Source: Azomonas agilis (GTDB lineage Bacteria; Pseudomonadota; Gammaproteobacteria; Pseudomonadales; Pseudomonadaceae). From it: a DNA stretch of 64,000 nucleotides. Location of the stretch: contig NZ_VLKG01000002.1 of NCBI RefSeq assembly GCF_007830255.1, forward strand, positions 62,001-126,000, in the 5' to 3' direction. Made by a program: the position numbers and the translations under genes. The notes beneath the pieces are model-generated. The model saw only the letters and a program-made list of their open reading frames with translations. It was not told the origin of the DNA and did no database searches. Of the stretch, positions 1-9,830 are shown piece by piece (position 1 is the first letter of the stretch; each line of letters begins with the position of its first letter).

Positions 1-1409
1 GCCGCCGCCAGCAGCTCAGATAAGGCTTTTAGCGTGTTGCGATGGAAGTTGTGTACGCGCTCTGCCTTATCGGGAACCACTAGGGCGTGTTGGCGTAGGG
101 GATCTTGGGTGGCAATGCCGGTGGGGCAGCGGTTGGTGTGACAGCTCTGTGATTGAATGCAGCCGAGGGCAAACATAAAGCCACGGGCCGCATTGACCCA
201 GTCAGCCCCTAAAGCCAAGACACTGGCAATATCAAAAGCGCTGATGATTTTGCCGCTGGCCCCGATACGGATGTGTTGCCGCAAGTTAGTTCCCACCAGC
301 GTGTTATGTACCAGCAATAAGCCTTCGCGCAGGGGAAGGCCAATATGGTTGGTAAACTCAGGCGGCGCGGCTCCAGTACCTCCTTCCTTGCCATCCACCA
401 CGATAAAGTCGGGGTAAATGCCAGTGTGCAGCATGGCCTTAACAATGGCCATAAACTCCCAAGGATGGCCGACACAGAGTTTAAAACCCACCGGCTTACC
501 TTGGCTGAGCTTACGCAGTTGGACAATAAAATCCAGCAGCTCTAAAGGAGTGGCAAAGGTACTGTGGCATGAAGGAGAAACGCAGTCCCGATCCATAGGA
601 ACCCCGCGTGTGACTGCGATTTCGGGGGTAATCTTATGTTTGGGGAGAATGCCACCGTGTCCCGGTTTTGCACCCTGACTGAGTTTAATCTCAATCATCT
701 TCACCTGAGGCAACTGGGCTTGTTGTGCAAAGCGCTCAGGGTCAAAGCGGCCTTGGCCATCCCGACAGCCAAAATAGCCAGTACCCAGTTCCCAAATCAG
801 ATCGCCTCCTTCTTGGCGATGGTAAATACTGATGCTGCCCTCTCCAGTATCGTGGGCAAATCCCCCCATACGAGCGCCTCGGTTGAGAGAGCGAATAGCG
901 TTGGCACTTAAAGAGCCAAAGCTCATGGCCGAAATGTTAAACAGCGAAGACGAGTAAGGCTGAGTACACTGAGGCCCACCGATGTTGACCCGAAACCCTG
1001 AAGGATCTGTGGGTTTTTTGGGAATAACAGCATGTCCAATCAATTCAAAACCGTGGCCGTACACATCCAGCAAGGTTCCGAAAGGCTTGTCTGCATCTTC
1101 GTTTTTAGCCCGAGCATAGACTAAAGCCCGTTGGTTTTTGGAGAAGGGTAGCTTTTCAATATCGCCTTCAATCAAATACTGGCGAATCTCAGGGCGTATG
1201 GACTGAATAAGGTAACGGAGATTACCCAATACAGGGTAATTACGCCGGATGGCGCGCTGTGTCTGGAGTAAATCCAGAATACCGATGAAGGTCAAAGCAG
1301 CACAGGGCAAGGTGATGAACCAGAGCTGCTGTACCCAGGGTAGGGTGCCCAAGGTGAGAATAATACAGCCGATAAAGAAGGCATAACGGCTGAATATGGA
1401 AAAGTCCAT
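1..1409 (-). CDS. FMN-binding glutamate synthase-like protein (GltB2 domain), 3' end outside window
   Basis: The reverse strand is open from an ATG at 1409 to the left edge, giving 469 codons; the C-terminus is missing. A hydrophobic N-terminal segment (residues about 5-50) is followed by YPVLGNLRYLIQSIRPEIRQ, typical of the stand-alone GltB2 proteins, and then the glutamate synthase FMN barrel. Seen motifs include SAMSFGSLSANA, GHGGILP and DGKEGGTGAAP. Late in the window portion, C-I-QSQS-C-HTNR-C-PTGIATQDP carries the three cysteines that bind the 3Fe-4S cluster in GltB. Family knowledge says such proteins keep the synthase FMN/Fe-S core but lack the glutaminase domain, so the physiological reaction is uncertain. 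The membrane-anchored N-terminus is typical of this subfamily. It lies downstream of rne on the same strand, beyond a strong terminator. Confidence 0.9.
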   Translation of the reverse strand, partial: MDFSIFSRYAFFIGCIILTLGTLPWVQQLWFITLPCAALTFIGILDLLQTQRAIRRNYPVLGNLRYLIQSIRPEIRQYLIEGDIEKLPFSKNQRALVYARAKNEDADKPFGTLLDVYGHGFELIGHAVIPKKPTDPSGFRVNIGGPQCTQPYSSSLFNISAMSFGSLSANAIRSLNRGARMGGFAHDTGEGSISIYHRQEGGDLIWELGTGYFGCRDGQGRFDPERFAQQAQLPQVKMIEIKLSQGAKPGHGGILPKHKITPEIAVTRGVPMDRDCVSPSCHSTFATPLELLDFIVQLRKLSQGKPVGFKLCVGHPWEFMAIVKAMLHTGIYPDFIVVDGKEGGTGAAPPEFTNHIGLPLREGLLLVHNTLVGTNLRQHIRIGASGKIISAFDIASVLALGADWVNAARGFMFALGCIQSQSCHTNRCPTGIATQDPLRQHALVVPDKAERVHNFHRNTLKALSELLAA

Positions 1410-1518
1410 GATAAGTCCCGGTTCCGATCGTCGAAATCGGGTTTAACTATTATGCCAACGCCATCACATTGCAAGCCTAGGTTGGGCTGAAGTATTGAGG
1501 GGCTTGGAAACAGCACAA

Positions 1519-1548
1519 AAGAAAAGGATGCTAAAGCATCCTTTTCTT
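1519..1548 (-). terminator. Rho-independent terminator of rne
   Basis: A perfect 13-bp inverted repeat (AAGAAAAGGATGC / GCATCCTTTTCTT) with a 4-nt loop lies 23 nt after the rne stop. On the minus strand it continues into a T-rich run. The A/T-rich ends make it able to work in both directions. Confidence 0.85.
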
Positions 1549-1570
1549 GGGTTGGGCTTAGTATAAAGGC

Positions 1571-4500
1571 TTAGGATTCATTGGGTTGTGGATTGCTGGA
1601 CTCGGCTTCTGACTCCTGCGGTTGGGGCGCAACGGAGTCTGCGGCCTTGTGCTTATGGCCATGACTCCGTTCCCGACGTGGACGAGCAGGTGCTTCTGTA
1701 GCCGTCGAACTAGGCGTGGATGCTGCTTCAGGAGCCTCAGTTGTTGAGGTTTTTCCATCCAATACTTCTATAGGACGTACTTGAGCGGCTTCTTGTGCTT
1801 GAGGTACCTGTGCCAGTAAGCGTTTTAGCTCGGCCTCAATGCTGTTCGAGTCTTCTTGAGTGCTAGGAGTTTCTGTCTCCGGCTCTGGAGTGGTTTGTTG
1901 CACAACTGAAGCAGGGACTGGCTCTGGTTCGGTTGTAGCAAACTCCACAGGGGCTTCCACCAATGCGGGTATCACCTCTGTGGGGGCTGGAGGTTCAATG
2001 GCTGCGGGTGTTTCCACTGCAACAACTTCTGGTTGCTGGGCTTCCTCAGGAAGGATGGTCGCCGCTCTAGGCTCTGGTTCCGGTTGGTTTAGGATCACCG
2101 TTACTGGAGCCTCAACGGGGGCCGTTACAATAATCTCAGCAGGCTGTGCAGCAACTACAACCGGCTCATTGGGCACAACTACAGGCTCTGGTTCTACTTG
2201 AGGAGCCGGTTGCTCAACTTGGGTAGCTGGAGCTATGACCTCAGGCTGAGTGGCCGCTTGTTGAGCCTTTTGCTGGGCTTCCAACTCCCGCTGACGACGA
2301 CGGATTTCGCGGGGGTCGTTGGGCGCTCGGCCGGTATTACGGGGTGTGGGTTCAGGTGTTACCACAGGCTCTACAGGGGCTGGTGTTACAGGCGTGGATA
2401 CCTGAGGCACTTCAGCCACAGTGACTGCAGGCGCAGGTACAGGCTCTGGGGCAGGAGCTGTTTCAGTGACCACTACCTCAGCGCGGGGAGTAACGACTTC
2501 GGTTTGAGTTGGCTGAGGCTGTGGCTCAGGTGCAGGGGTTGGAGCTGAAACTTGGGGCGCAGCAGCCGGCGGCTCAATAGCAGCCACAACTGCTACAGGC
2601 TCAGGTTTAGGCTCGGGGGCGGCAACAGGGGTCGGTGGTTCAGCCACTACAGGCACAGGTTTGACTTCTGGAACTGGAGCCGGAGCTTGAGTTGCGACTT
2701 TAGGCGCTGCTGTCTGATCTAAGGGATCATCGGACTCGTCGTTGAGCTCATCAGTACCGTTATCTGTAGAAACATCGCGTTGGCGTTCACGGCGATTACT
2801 GCGGCGGCGTTGGCCACGAGAGCGGCGGCGTGGACGATCTTCATCTCCAGAGTAGTCATCTTGGAAGTCTTCAGAGCCGCTATTTGCCTCAACCGCATTT
2901 TGAGTAGCGGGCTCTTCTGCCACGACTTCTTCTTCGTAGTAGGGTTTACGCTCTTCGCGCACGGGGCGTGGCTTGGGCTCAGGACGCTCAAAATAGCGTT
3001 CTTCAACAGCAGCAGGAGCCAGTGTTTCTGGTGCGGGGGCTTGGTTAAAGTATTCGTTATTGCTCAGGGGCGGGCGCAGTTCGCGCTTGCGCTCACGGTC
3101 TTCGCGAGGGTAACGATCTTCTCGTGCTGGACGTTCACGACGTACTGGTGGCTCGTACAGATCGGCTTCAGGCTTGCGCTCTTCCCGTACAGGCCGTGTT
3201 GGGCGTTCTTCCCGTGACCGATAGTCTTCAAAGCGGCTGTTATCACGCTCTCTGAAATCACGTCTACGGTGTTGAGGACGAGCGGGACGGCGCTCATCAG
3301 AACGACTGCTGCGCTCGATAATCTGTTTTTCGGGCTTTTTGTGCTCTTCAGCTCCATGCTTGCTGGCAAATAAGCTGACCAGTGACTTCACTAAACCTTT
3401 AAACACATTGGCTTGAGCGGCTAAAGGCGCTTGAATCTCAAGGGTTTTAGGTGTTTTAGGCGCTTCTTCAGGTTGGGCTGTGCGTTGGGGCGCAATTTTT
3501 ACTGCCGCCTCCTGACGAATTAGAGTGCGCGTGCTGCTGACAGGCGCTGTTTCTTCTTCGACTGTTGTGCTAGGAGCCATTTCATAGCTGGCTTGACCGA
3601 TGATCAAATCGGAGCTGTCATCGCGCAGGCGCGTCACTTCAAAATGCGGGGTCTCTAACTGAGCATCGGGCAAAATGAAGATGCGGGCACGGGTACGCAG
3701 TTCGATTTTGGTGATGGCATTGCGCTTCTCATTGAGTAAGAAGGCCGCTACTTGGAAGGGGACACGCGCTCGAACTTCAGCGGTTCGCTCCTTCAAGGCT
3801 TCCTCTTCGATCAGGCGCAAAATGGCCAGTGACAGAGATTCGACATCCCGGATGATGCCTTGACCGTTACAGCGTGGGCAGACAATACCACTGGTTTCGC
3901 CCAGTGAAGGCCGCAGGCGCTGACGAGACATTTCCAGCAAACCAAAACGGGAGATACGTCCTACCTGTACGCGCGCCCGATCTGCTTCTAGGGCTTCGCG
4001 CATCTTATCTTCCACAGCGCGTTGGTTTTTAACCGGCGTCATGTCGATAAAGTCGATGACAATCAGACCGCCGATGTCGCGCAGGCGCAATTGACGGGCG
4101 ATTTCTTCAGCGGCTTCTAAGTTGGTTTGCAGGGCGGTTTCTTCAATATCGCCGCCTTTGGTGGCTCGCGCCGAGTTGATATCAATAGATACCAAGGCTT
4201 CCGTCGGGTCAATGACGATAGAGCCACCCGAAGGTAACTTCACTTCACGTTGGAAAGCAGTTTCGATCTGGCTCTCGATTTGGAAGCGGTTGAACAGAGG
4301 CACGCTATCTTCGTATAGCTTGATCTTGCTGGCGTACTGGGGCATGACTTGGCGGATGAAGCTTAGGGCTTCTTCCTGAGCCTCGACACTGTCAACCAGA
4401 ACTTCGCCGATATCCTGACGCAAGTAGTCACGAATGGCGCGGATAATGACGTTGGATTCCTGATAGATCAGGAAGGGCGCTCGGTGTTCTTGGGAGGCCT

Positions 4501-5080
4501 CTTTAATGGCATTCCACAGTTGCAGCAGGTAGTCCAGATCCCATTGCAACTCTTGGCTGCTGCGACCTAAACCGGCGGTACGCACGATCAGGCCCATGTC
4601 CGCAGGGACGTTCAGGCCGTTTAAGGTTTCCCGTAACTCGTTACGTTCTTCACCTTCAATACGGCGTGAGATACCGCCTGCGCGTGGGTTATTGGGCATC
4701 AATACCAAATAACGGCCCGCTAGACTGATAAAGGTCGTAAGGGCTGCGCCTTTGTTTCCGCGCTCTTCTTTTTCAACCTGAACGATCAGCTCTTGGCCTT
4801 CGGTCAATACTTCGCGGATGTTAATCCGGCCTTCTGGAGGTCTGCGGAAGTATTCGCGGGAAATTTCTTTGAGGGGGAGAAAGCCGTGGCGCTCGGCTCC
4901 AAAGTCTACGAAGGCAGCTTCAAGGCTGGGTTCAACGCGGGTAATACGCCCTTTGTAGATATTGGCTTTTTTCTGTTCGCGGGAGCCGGACTCAATGTCC
5001 AGATCGAACAGGCGTTGTCCATCAACAAGTGCGACACGCAACTCTTCGGGTTGGGTCGCATTGATTAGCATTCTTTTCAT
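1571..5080 (-). CDS. rne: Ribonuclease E
   Basis: 1169 residues starting [10 protein letters not shown] as in E. coli. RNase E is the membrane-associated endonuclease that starts mRNA decay, matures rRNA and tRNA, and scaffolds the degradosome. The S1 domain covers about residues 35-120. The catalytic aspartates are D300 (in SIDINSAR) and D343 (in VIDFIDM), and the zinc link is C401-P-R-C404; all sit three residues before the E. coli numbering (D303, D346, C404/C407). From about residue 520 the protein is a long disordered tail: first Arg/Glu-rich blocks ([17 protein letters not shown] near residue 770, like the AR2 RNA-binding region), then about 300 residues rich in Pro, Val, Glu and Ala, ending with another basic patch. 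It is transcribed divergently from rluC with a leader of about 600 nt. Confidence 0.97.
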   Translation of the reverse strand: MKRMLINATQPEELRVALVDGQRLFDLDIESGSREQKKANIYKGRITRVEPSLEAAFVDFGAERHGFLPLKEISREYFRRPPEGRINIREVLTEGQELIVQVEKEERGNKGAALTTFISLAGRYLVLMPNNPRAGGISRRIEGEERNELRETLNGLNVPADMGLIVRTAGLGRSSQELQWDLDYLLQLWNAIKEASQEHRAPFLIYQESNVIIRAIRDYLRQDIGEVLVDSVEAQEEALSFIRQVMPQYASKIKLYEDSVPLFNRFQIESQIETAFQREVKLPSGGSIVIDPTEALVSIDINSARATKGGDIEETALQTNLEAAEEIARQLRLRDIGGLIVIDFIDMTPVKNQRAVEDKMREALEADRARVQVGRISRFGLLEMSRQRLRPSLGETSGIVCPRCNGQGIIRDVESLSLAILRLIEEEALKERTAEVRARVPFQVAAFLLNEKRNAITKIELRTRARIFILPDAQLETPHFEVTRLRDDSSDLIIGQASYEMAPSTTVEEETAPVSSTRTLIRQEAAVKIAPQRTAQPEEAPKTPKTLEIQAPLAAQANVFKGLVKSLVSLFASKHGAEEHKKPEKQIIERSSRSDERRPARPQHRRRDFRERDNSRFEDYRSREERPTRPVREERKPEADLYEPPVRRERPAREDRYPREDRERKRELRPPLSNNEYFNQAPAPETLAPAAVEERYFERPEPKPRPVREERKPYYEEEVVAEEPATQNAVEANSGSEDFQDDYSGDEDRPRRRSRGQRRRSNRRERQRDVSTDNGTDELNDESDDPLDQTAAPKVATQAPAPVPEVKPVPVVAEPPTPVAAPEPKPEPVAVVAAIEPPAAAPQVSAPTPAPEPQPQPTQTEVVTPRAEVVVTETAPAPEPVPAPAVTVAEVPQVSTPVTPAPVEPVVTPEPTPRNTGRAPNDPREIRRRQRELEAQQKAQQAATQPEVIAPATQVEQPAPQVEPEPVVVPNEPVVVAAQPAEIIVTAPVEAPVTVILNQPEPEPRAATILPEEAQQPEVVAVETPAAIEPPAPTEVIPALVEAPVEFATTEPEPVPASVVQQTTPEPETETPSTQEDSNSIEAELKRLLAQVPQAQEAAQVRPIEVLDGKTSTTEAPEAASTPSSTATEAPARPRRERSHGHKHKAADSVAPQPQESEAESSNPQPNES

Positions 5081-5701
5081 GTAGTACCAATCATTTTCGA
5101 GCTATCCGAAAGGGACTGGCACACACGACTCTCACGGTCGGTGTTTGGTGCGTATCAGGGCTGCACCAAGCGGCCACTGTGTCTAGCAGCACTCGAACAA
5201 GCGGTGCCGCGACTACGTCTCCTGCTCTGTGTGTTAGGACAGAAGCACTGGGTCAGGAGGAGGAATCAGGTGCAGCCCAGACCAAACGTCATCAATAGAC
5301 GAGTGCTGTATTATCTGAACACTGTGCATCTCCACCTAGGTTCTATACAGCTATCGTAATCGAGGTCTTAGCCTGTTGAGGTGCGAGTTGGGCAAAACCC
5401 AAACGACTCCTCACGCAGATTGCAGACCAATGTATTGAGCTACGATACTCTGATGAGAACCAACACTTATCCTTAGAAAATCGGGTGCCACTCACAAAAT
5501 CGGGGAGCGGTTAGCTATGGGCGACCCCTAATCACAATGGGGTCGCAGTACAAATCGTGTATCCTTTAAGGTTGCTGCGATTGTCCGAAATTCGGGGAAG
5601 GCTCTTCAGCGGCCTTTTACATTCTTTGAACTGATTTTTCTGACTACAAAGTGGCAACGTGCCTAGTTACTTCATGTCAGGCCAGCCCAACTGGCTTTTT
5701 G

Positions 5702-5730
5702 ACTATAGCAGTAACCTTGGAGTGCTTCAA
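5702..5730 (-). promoter_or_regulatory. Predicted sigma-70 promoter of rne
   Basis: On the minus strand TTGAAG (complement of 5725-5730), a 17-nt spacer, then TATAGT (complement of 5702-5707). The predicted start near 5695 gives rne a leader of roughly 615 nt. It lies back-to-back with the rluC promoter. Confidence 0.65.
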
Positions 5731-5741
5731 TTGTGCAAACT

Positions 5742-5750
5742 TGTTAAAAT
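5742..5750 (+). promoter_or_regulatory. Extended -10 element of rluC
   Basis: TTGTTAAAAT contains TG-n-TAAAAT, an extended -10 element, with the hexamer at 5745-5750. The rluC ATG is at 5757, just where transcription should begin, and no Shine-Dalgarno sequence precedes it, so the mRNA may be leaderless. Confidence 0.5.
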
Positions 5751-5756
5751 ACGGCC

Positions 5757-6713
5757 ATGACAACTCATACCGCTCAACCTACTGCCGTGCAATGGCTGGT
5801 GGTCGCTCCCGAATACGCAGGACAACGCATCGATAACTTTTTGCGTACTCAGCTTAAGGGTGCTCCTAAGACGTTAATTTATCGCATCTTGCGCACGGGC
5901 GAAGTACGGGTCAATAAAGGCCGGATTAAGCCTGAGTATCGCTTGCAGGCCGGTGACTCTATCCGTTTGCCGCCTTTGCGTTTAGCAGAACCTGATGAGG
6001 CTGTACCTGTAGCTCAGGCGTTATTACAGCGTCTTGAGGCAGCCATCCTGTATGAAGATAAAGGATTACTGGTGCTGAATAAACCCGCCGGTATTGCTGT
6101 TCACGGTGGCAGTGGTTTGAGTTTTGGGGTGATTGAGGCGATGCGCCAATTGCGTCCTGAGGCTAGCGAGTTGGAGCTAGTGCACCGTCTAGACCGCGAT
6201 ACCTCTGGTTTATTGATGATCGCTAAACGCCGTAGTGTGTTGCGCCATTTGCACCAAGCTTTGCGGAGTGAGGGTGGGGTAGATAAACGCTATATGGCGT
6301 TAGTGCGAGGCCATTGGGATAGCTCCAAAAAACAAATCAGTGCCCCTTTATTGAAAAATACCCTGCGCTCAGGGGAGCGTATGGTTGAGGTCAACCCTGA
6401 GGGTAAAGAGGCTTTGACTCTGTTTAAAGTGCTGCGCCGTTTTGGAAACTTTGCCACGCTGATTGAGGCTAGCCCCATTACTGGGCGCACCCATCAGATC
6501 CGGGTGCATGCTCGACAAGCTGGCCATCCCATTGGTGGTGATAGCAAATACGGCGATGAGCAATTTACTCAAACGCTGCGGGATTTGGGTGGTAAGCGTT
6601 TGTTTTTACATGCCTTTAGCCTAAAAATACCACTACCTGATGGCCAGCTATTACAGCTTGAAGCCGAGCCCGACGAGATTTGGAAACACACTGTGGAGAA
6701 GTTGGGTGCCTAA
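5757..6713 (+). CDS. rluC: 23S rRNA pseudouridine synthase RluC
   Basis: 318 residues. RluC converts uridines 955, 2504 and 2580 of 23S rRNA (E. coli numbering) to pseudouridine. An N-terminal S4 RNA-binding domain (about residues 20-80, RIDNFLR...[20 protein letters not shown]) precedes the RluA-type catalytic domain with [12 protein letters not shown]146 is the catalytic aspartate. GRTHQIRVH near residue 245 is the second family motif. The start is chosen because MTTHTAQ precedes the conserved [18 protein letters not shown], but the ATG has no ribosome binding site and sits 6 nt after a -10 element. It overlaps the next gene by 8 nt. Confidence 0.95.
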   Translation: MTTHTAQPTAVQWLVVAPEYAGQRIDNFLRTQLKGAPKTLIYRILRTGEVRVNKGRIKPEYRLQAGDSIRLPPLRLAEPDEAVPVAQALLQRLEAAILYEDKGLLVLNKPAGIAVHGGSGLSFGVIEAMRQLRPEASELELVHRLDRDTSGLLMIAKRRSVLRHLHQALRSEGGVDKRYMALVRGHWDSSKKQISAPLLKNTLRSGERMVEVNPEGKEALTLFKVLRRFGNFATLIEASPITGRTHQIRVHARQAGHPIGGDSKYGDEQFTQTLRDLGGKRLFLHAFSLKIPLPDGQLLQLEAEPDEIWKHTVEKLGA

Positions 6714-7371
6714 CTCTGACTACGAATTGCTGATCTTTGATTGGGATGGCACCTTGGTCGACTCGATTGACCGTATTGTGGCTGCTATTCGTCATGCTGC
6801 TGCTGGCTGCGATTTACCGCGTTTAGATGAGGTGCCGATTAAGGGGATTATTGGGTTGGCCATTCAAGAGGCCATAGTAACCCTGTATCCCCAGTTGACG
6901 GGTACTCAAACCTTGACCGAGTTTCAGCGCCTGTATGCGGATCATTACCTGTCCCTAGAGGCTACGCCTTCGCTGGCTTATCCGGGAGTGGCCAAGACGC
7001 TACAGACTCTGCATCAACAAGGCTACCGCATGGCGGTGGCAACCGGAAAAACTCGGCGCGGTTTGGATCGTGTCGCTGCTTGTCATGGGTGGAGTGCTCT
7101 GTTTGAAACCACGCGCTGTGCTGATGAAACTGCCAGTAAGCCCCATCCCCGTATGTTGTTGGAGATTTTAGAGCAGTGCCAAGTGGCTCCAGAGCGGGCG
7201 ATTATGATTGGTGACTCGGCATTTGATCTGCAAATGGCTCATAACGCAGGAATGGGGGCAGTAGCAGTCAGTTATGGGGCACAGCCTGTCCAGGTCTTGC
7301 AGCAGTATCCACACTGTTTAATGATTGACCGCTTTGAGCACTTGTTGCCTTGGTTGAATCATCGCCCATAA
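6706..7371 (+). CDS. HAD-superfamily hydrolase, phosphoglycolate phosphatase-like
   Basis: 221 residues from a GTG start at 6706, chosen over an ATG at 6640 because GGAG lies 7 nt upstream and the product then begins just before the HAD motif. Motif I is [10 protein letters not shown] with nucleophile D12 and acid/base D14; motif II is ATGKTRRG; the lysine of motif III is in ETASKPHP; motif IV is [12 protein letters not shown] cap domain after motif I makes it a subfamily IA phosphatase like Gph. The substrate cannot be read from sequence. The start lies inside the end of rluC, so translation is probably coupled; the rluC-HAD-S49 peptidase order is typical of Pseudomonas. Confidence 0.9.
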   Translation: MPNSDYELLIFDWDGTLVDSIDRIVAAIRHAAAGCDLPRLDEVPIKGIIGLAIQEAIVTLYPQLTGTQTLTEFQRLYADHYLSLEATPSLAYPGVAKTLQTLHQQGYRMAVATGKTRRGLDRVAACHGWSALFETTRCADETASKPHPRMLLEILEQCQVAPERAIMIGDSAFDLQMAHNAGMGAVAVSYGAQPVQVLQQYPHCLMIDRFEHLLPWLNHRP

Positions 7372-7384
7372 CGAGGTTTTTGGC

Positions 7385-8377
7385 ATGACGGATAATTGGA
7401 AGGCCCCTGAGGGTAAGGATAATGACTCTGAGGTGGGTAATAGCTGGAAGCTGTTAGAAAAAACACTATTAGCTGGAGTCCAAGAGCAGCGCCGTGCTCG
7501 GCGTTGGGGCATTTTCTTTAAACTTTTGACCTTTTCTTACCTGTTGGTGGTGGTGTTGCTGTTTTCACCTAGCTTGCAGATGGATCAGGCCAAACGCACG
7601 GGCAATCACACCGCCTTGATTGAAATCCGGGGCATGATTGCTGATCAAGAAGAAGCCAGTGCCGATAATGTCGTAGGGGCTTTGCGGGCTGCTTTCGAGG
7701 ATAAGGCCACTAAGGGCATTATCCTGCGCATTAATAGTCCTGGCGGCACGCCCGTTCAAGCGGGCTATATTTACGATGAAATTAAGCGGCTGCGTTTGGA
7801 CAAGCCAGAGATCAAAGTGTATGCCGTGATCAGCGATTTAGGAGCCTCAGGGGCCTACTACATTGCCAGTGCCGCGGACGAAATTTATGCCGATAAGGCC
7901 AGTTTGGTCGGATCTATTGGTGTGACGGCCACTACCTTTGGTTTTGTAGAAGCCATGCAAAAGCTGGGGGTGGAGCGGCGCGTTTATACCTCCGGAGAGC
8001 ACAAAGGCTTCCTTGATCCCTTCCTTCCGCAAAAGTCCGCCGAAACGGAGTTTTGGCAAGAGGTGTTGCGTACTACCCATCAACAGTTCATCAGCAGTGT
8101 TAAACAAGGGCGGGGTGATCGGTTGAAGGTTGAAGGGCATCCCGAGTTATTTTCGGGATTGGTGTGGTCAGGCGAGCAGGCTTTGGCTTTAGGGCTGGTC
8201 GATGGACTAGGCAGTGCCAGCTATGTGGCGCGTGAGCACATTGGTGAAGAGAATATTGTGGACTTCACCATTAAGCCCACGCCCTTTGATCGCTTTGCGA
8301 AAAAGTTGGGAACCAATGTTGCGGATCGATTGGCCGTTTGGTTGGGCCTGCAATCAACAATTCCCAGTCTGCAATAG
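7385..8377 (+). CDS. S49 family signal peptide peptidase (short SppA type)
   Basis: 330 residues. One membrane anchor (about residues 43-62, FFKLLTFSYLLVVVLLFSP) holds a periplasmic serine protease domain that degrades leftover signal peptides or misfolded membrane proteins. The nucleophile is S155 in DLGASGAYY and the general base is K207 in SGEHKGFLDPF. Their separation of 52 residues is the same as in the short Bacillus/archaeal SppA enzymes that use a Ser-Lys dyad. At half the length of E. coli SppA (618 aa) it is a single-domain enzyme. It is the third gene of the rluC operon, 13 nt after the HAD gene, and converges on yceF. Confidence 0.92.
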   Translation: MTDNWKAPEGKDNDSEVGNSWKLLEKTLLAGVQEQRRARRWGIFFKLLTFSYLLVVVLLFSPSLQMDQAKRTGNHTALIEIRGMIADQEEASADNVVGALRAAFEDKATKGIILRINSPGGTPVQAGYIYDEIKRLRLDKPEIKVYAVISDLGASGAYYIASAADEIYADKASLVGSIGVTATTFGFVEAMQKLGVERRVYTSGEHKGFLDPFLPQKSAETEFWQEVLRTTHQQFISSVKQGRGDRLKVEGHPELFSGLVWSGEQALALGLVDGLGSASYVAREHIGEENIVDFTIKPTPFDRFAKKLGTNVADRLAVWLGLQSTIPSLQ

Positions 8378-8380
8378 CGA

Positions 8381-8962
8381 TTAGGGAATATTGATTCCTT
8401 CTTTTCTCAGTAGTTCAGTCAGCTTGATTAGGGGTAACCCTATCAGGCTGGTACTGTCTTCCCCCTCGGTTTTTTGAAATAGGCTCACGCCTAAACCTTC
8501 AGCTTTGAAGCTACCGGCACAATCGTAGGGTTGTTCTAGGTGCAAGTAGCGCTCAATTTCAGCCTCGCTCAGTGGGCGGAAATACACCTTGAATATCGTA
8601 TGCTCAAGCTGTACTTGGTTCGTGCGGCTGTTTAATACAGCCAGTCCCGTAAAAAAGCTCAACATTTGGCCACTCGCTGCTTGCAGTTGGGCTTTAGCTT
8701 GGTCGAAATGGCCGGGCTTACCGAGTATCTTTCCTTCTAATACAGCTACCTGATCTGAGCCAATTATCAACTGATCCGCTTGGGCTGAGGGGTATAAGGC
8801 CTTGGCTTTAGCTTGGGCCAGTCGGCGCACTAGCTCTTCAGGGGCTTCATTTGGATAGGGGCGCTCATCGACATCTGGAGATTGCCAGACAAAGGGGAGT
8901 TTTAATCGAGCAAGAAGCTCTCGACGGTATAAAGAGCTGGAAGCAAGCAACAGAGGTGTCAT
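8381..8962 (-). CDS. yceF: Maf-like nucleotide pyrophosphatase YceF (m7GTP type)
   Basis: 193 residues from ATG 8962. A TTG 48 nt upstream extends the frame but adds residues absent from the family. Maf signatures are LASSSLYRRELLARL at the N-terminus, SPDVDERP, and IGSDQVA with the catalytic aspartate. YceF hydrolyses m7GTP and removes damaged or modified nucleotides from the pool. E. coli has the same rluC-yceF-yceD-rpmF-plsX order, which supports YceF rather than the dTTP/UTP-specific YhdE. It ends 3 nt from the convergent S49 peptidase gene, with no room for a separate terminator. Confidence 0.9.
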   Translation of the reverse strand: MTPLLLASSSLYRRELLARLKLPFVWQSPDVDERPYPNEAPEELVRRLAQAKAKALYPSAQADQLIIGSDQVAVLEGKILGKPGHFDQAKAQLQAASGQMLSFFTGLAVLNSRTNQVQLEHTIFKVYFRPLSEAEIERYLHLEQPYDCAGSFKAEGLGVSLFQKTEGEDSTSLIGLPLIKLTELLRKEGINIP

Positions 8963-9065
8963 GTTCAGGATGCTGTATGATGGAGTGTAAGGTGGTATAT
9001 AGAGAACCAAGCGGCTTAGGATAAGCGCTATTTCCCTGCATGCTGTTCAGGAAACGGAATTCTTT

Positions 9066-9094
9066 TTGACAGGATGCAAATGCCTACATAGAAT
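9066..9094 (+). promoter_or_regulatory. Sigma-70 promoter of the yceD-rpmF-plsX-fab operon
   Basis: Consensus TTGACA (9066-9071), a 17-nt spacer and TAGAAT (9089-9094). The start point is expected near 9101, only about 3 nt before the yceD ATG at 9104, where no Shine-Dalgarno sequence is visible; the transcript looks leaderless. Confidence 0.8.
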
Positions 9095-9103
9095 GCCGCG
9101 CCT

Positions 9104-9634
9104 ATGTCAAAAGTATCCATACCCTTGCGTGTTGATCCGCGCAAAATGGCCGATCGGGCTGCCGTTCTCGAGGATGAGATACCTCTGTCCAGTTTTGCAC
9201 GTCTGACGGAAGCCTTAGAAGACGTTCAGGGGCAGGTTCATCTGCGGATATCCTTTGGCCGCGATGAGCAGCGTACCGTCGTAGCGTACAGCGAGCTTGA
9301 TGTGGTGGTCAAAATGGTATGCCAGCGGTGTCTGGATGTGGTCGAGCTACCGATTCATAGTGCATGTGAATATGCCATTGTGGAGCCGGAAGCCAGTACC
9401 CAGCACCTGCCCAAGAGCTATGACGTGCTGGAGGTAGGAGAAGATCCTTTGGATTTGCTGGCATTGGTAGAGGACGAGCTATTGCTTGCACTACCCATTG
9501 TTCCACTCCATGCCTCTGAAGATTGCCAGATGCTAGGTTCACAAGATGCTGAGCCTGAGGGTAAAGACGAGTCATCCCCAGCCTCTAGCCCCTTTAGTAT
9601 ACTGGCGCAATTGAAGCGTGATTCAAAAGTTTAG
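9104..9634 (+). CDS. yceD: YceD / DUF177 family protein
   Basis: 176 residues. YceD is found next to rpmF across bacteria; it has been linked to 23S rRNA processing or 50S assembly, but its exact activity is not settled. Seen here: VDPRKMADR near the N-terminus, the DUF177 motif [13 protein letters not shown] (C73, C76) and an acidic C-terminal half ([25 protein letters not shown]). The start agrees with Pseudomonas homologs, which place VDPRK about ten residues in. First gene of the ribosomal/fatty-acid operon, 11 nt before rpmF. The ATG lacks a ribosome binding site and follows a consensus promoter almost directly. Confidence 0.9.
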   Translation: MSKVSIPLRVDPRKMADRAAVLEDEIPLSSFARLTEALEDVQGQVHLRISFGRDEQRTVVAYSELDVVVKMVCQRCLDVVELPIHSACEYAIVEPEASTQHLPKSYDVLEVGEDPLDLLALVEDELLLALPIVPLHASEDCQMLGSQDAEPEGKDESSPASSPFSILAQLKRDSKV

Positions 9635-9645
9635 GAGTTGATTCA

Positions 9646-9828
9646 ATGGCTGTTCAGCAGAACAAAAAATCCCGTTCCGCACGCGATATGCGTCGTTCTC
9701 ACGATGCACTGGATGCGCGTGCTCTGTCTGTTGAAAAAACAACGGGCGAAGTACACCTGCGTCATCATGTATCTCCCGATGGTTTTTACCGTGGTCGCAA
9801 GGTCATCAGCAAAGGCGCTGATGCCTGA
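9646..9828 (+). CDS. rpmF: 50S ribosomal protein L32
   Basis: 60 residues, [20 protein letters not shown] at the start, matching proteobacterial L32 in length and composition. The two CxxC pairs that bind zinc in many bacterial L32 proteins are absent (C-minus form, as in E. coli). A good ribosome binding site (TAGGAG) lies 8 nt upstream. The TGA stop is 2 nt from the plsX start, linking ribosome synthesis to phospholipid and fatty acid synthesis in one transcript. Confidence 0.97.
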   Translation: MAVQQNKKSRSARDMRRSHDALDARALSVEKTTGEVHLRHHVSPDGFYRGRKVISKGADA

Positions 9829-9830
9829 TT

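Larger units (their letters stand above)
5081..5756. other. rne 5' leader and rne/rluC divergent intergenic region
   Basis: A 676-nt stretch with no convincing gene. Most of it would be the rne 5' untranslated region if the promoter at 5702-5730 is used (leader of about 615 nt). It holds an 8-bp perfect stem GCGACCCC / GGGGTCGC at 5521-5546 with a 10-nt loop. In E. coli the long rne leader folds into hairpins through which RNase E controls its own message; a similar role here is inference. A 72-codon plus-strand reading frame at 5141-5359 looks random. Confidence 0.6.

Noticed and set aside
1860-2548. Two plus-strand frames of about 115 codons opposite the rne tail
   Set aside because: They are shadows of the repetitive Pro/Val/Glu codons of RNase E.
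5141-5359. 72-codon plus-strand frame in the rne leader
   Set aside because: No ribosome binding site, no recognisable protein features, and it lies in the presumed untranslated leader.
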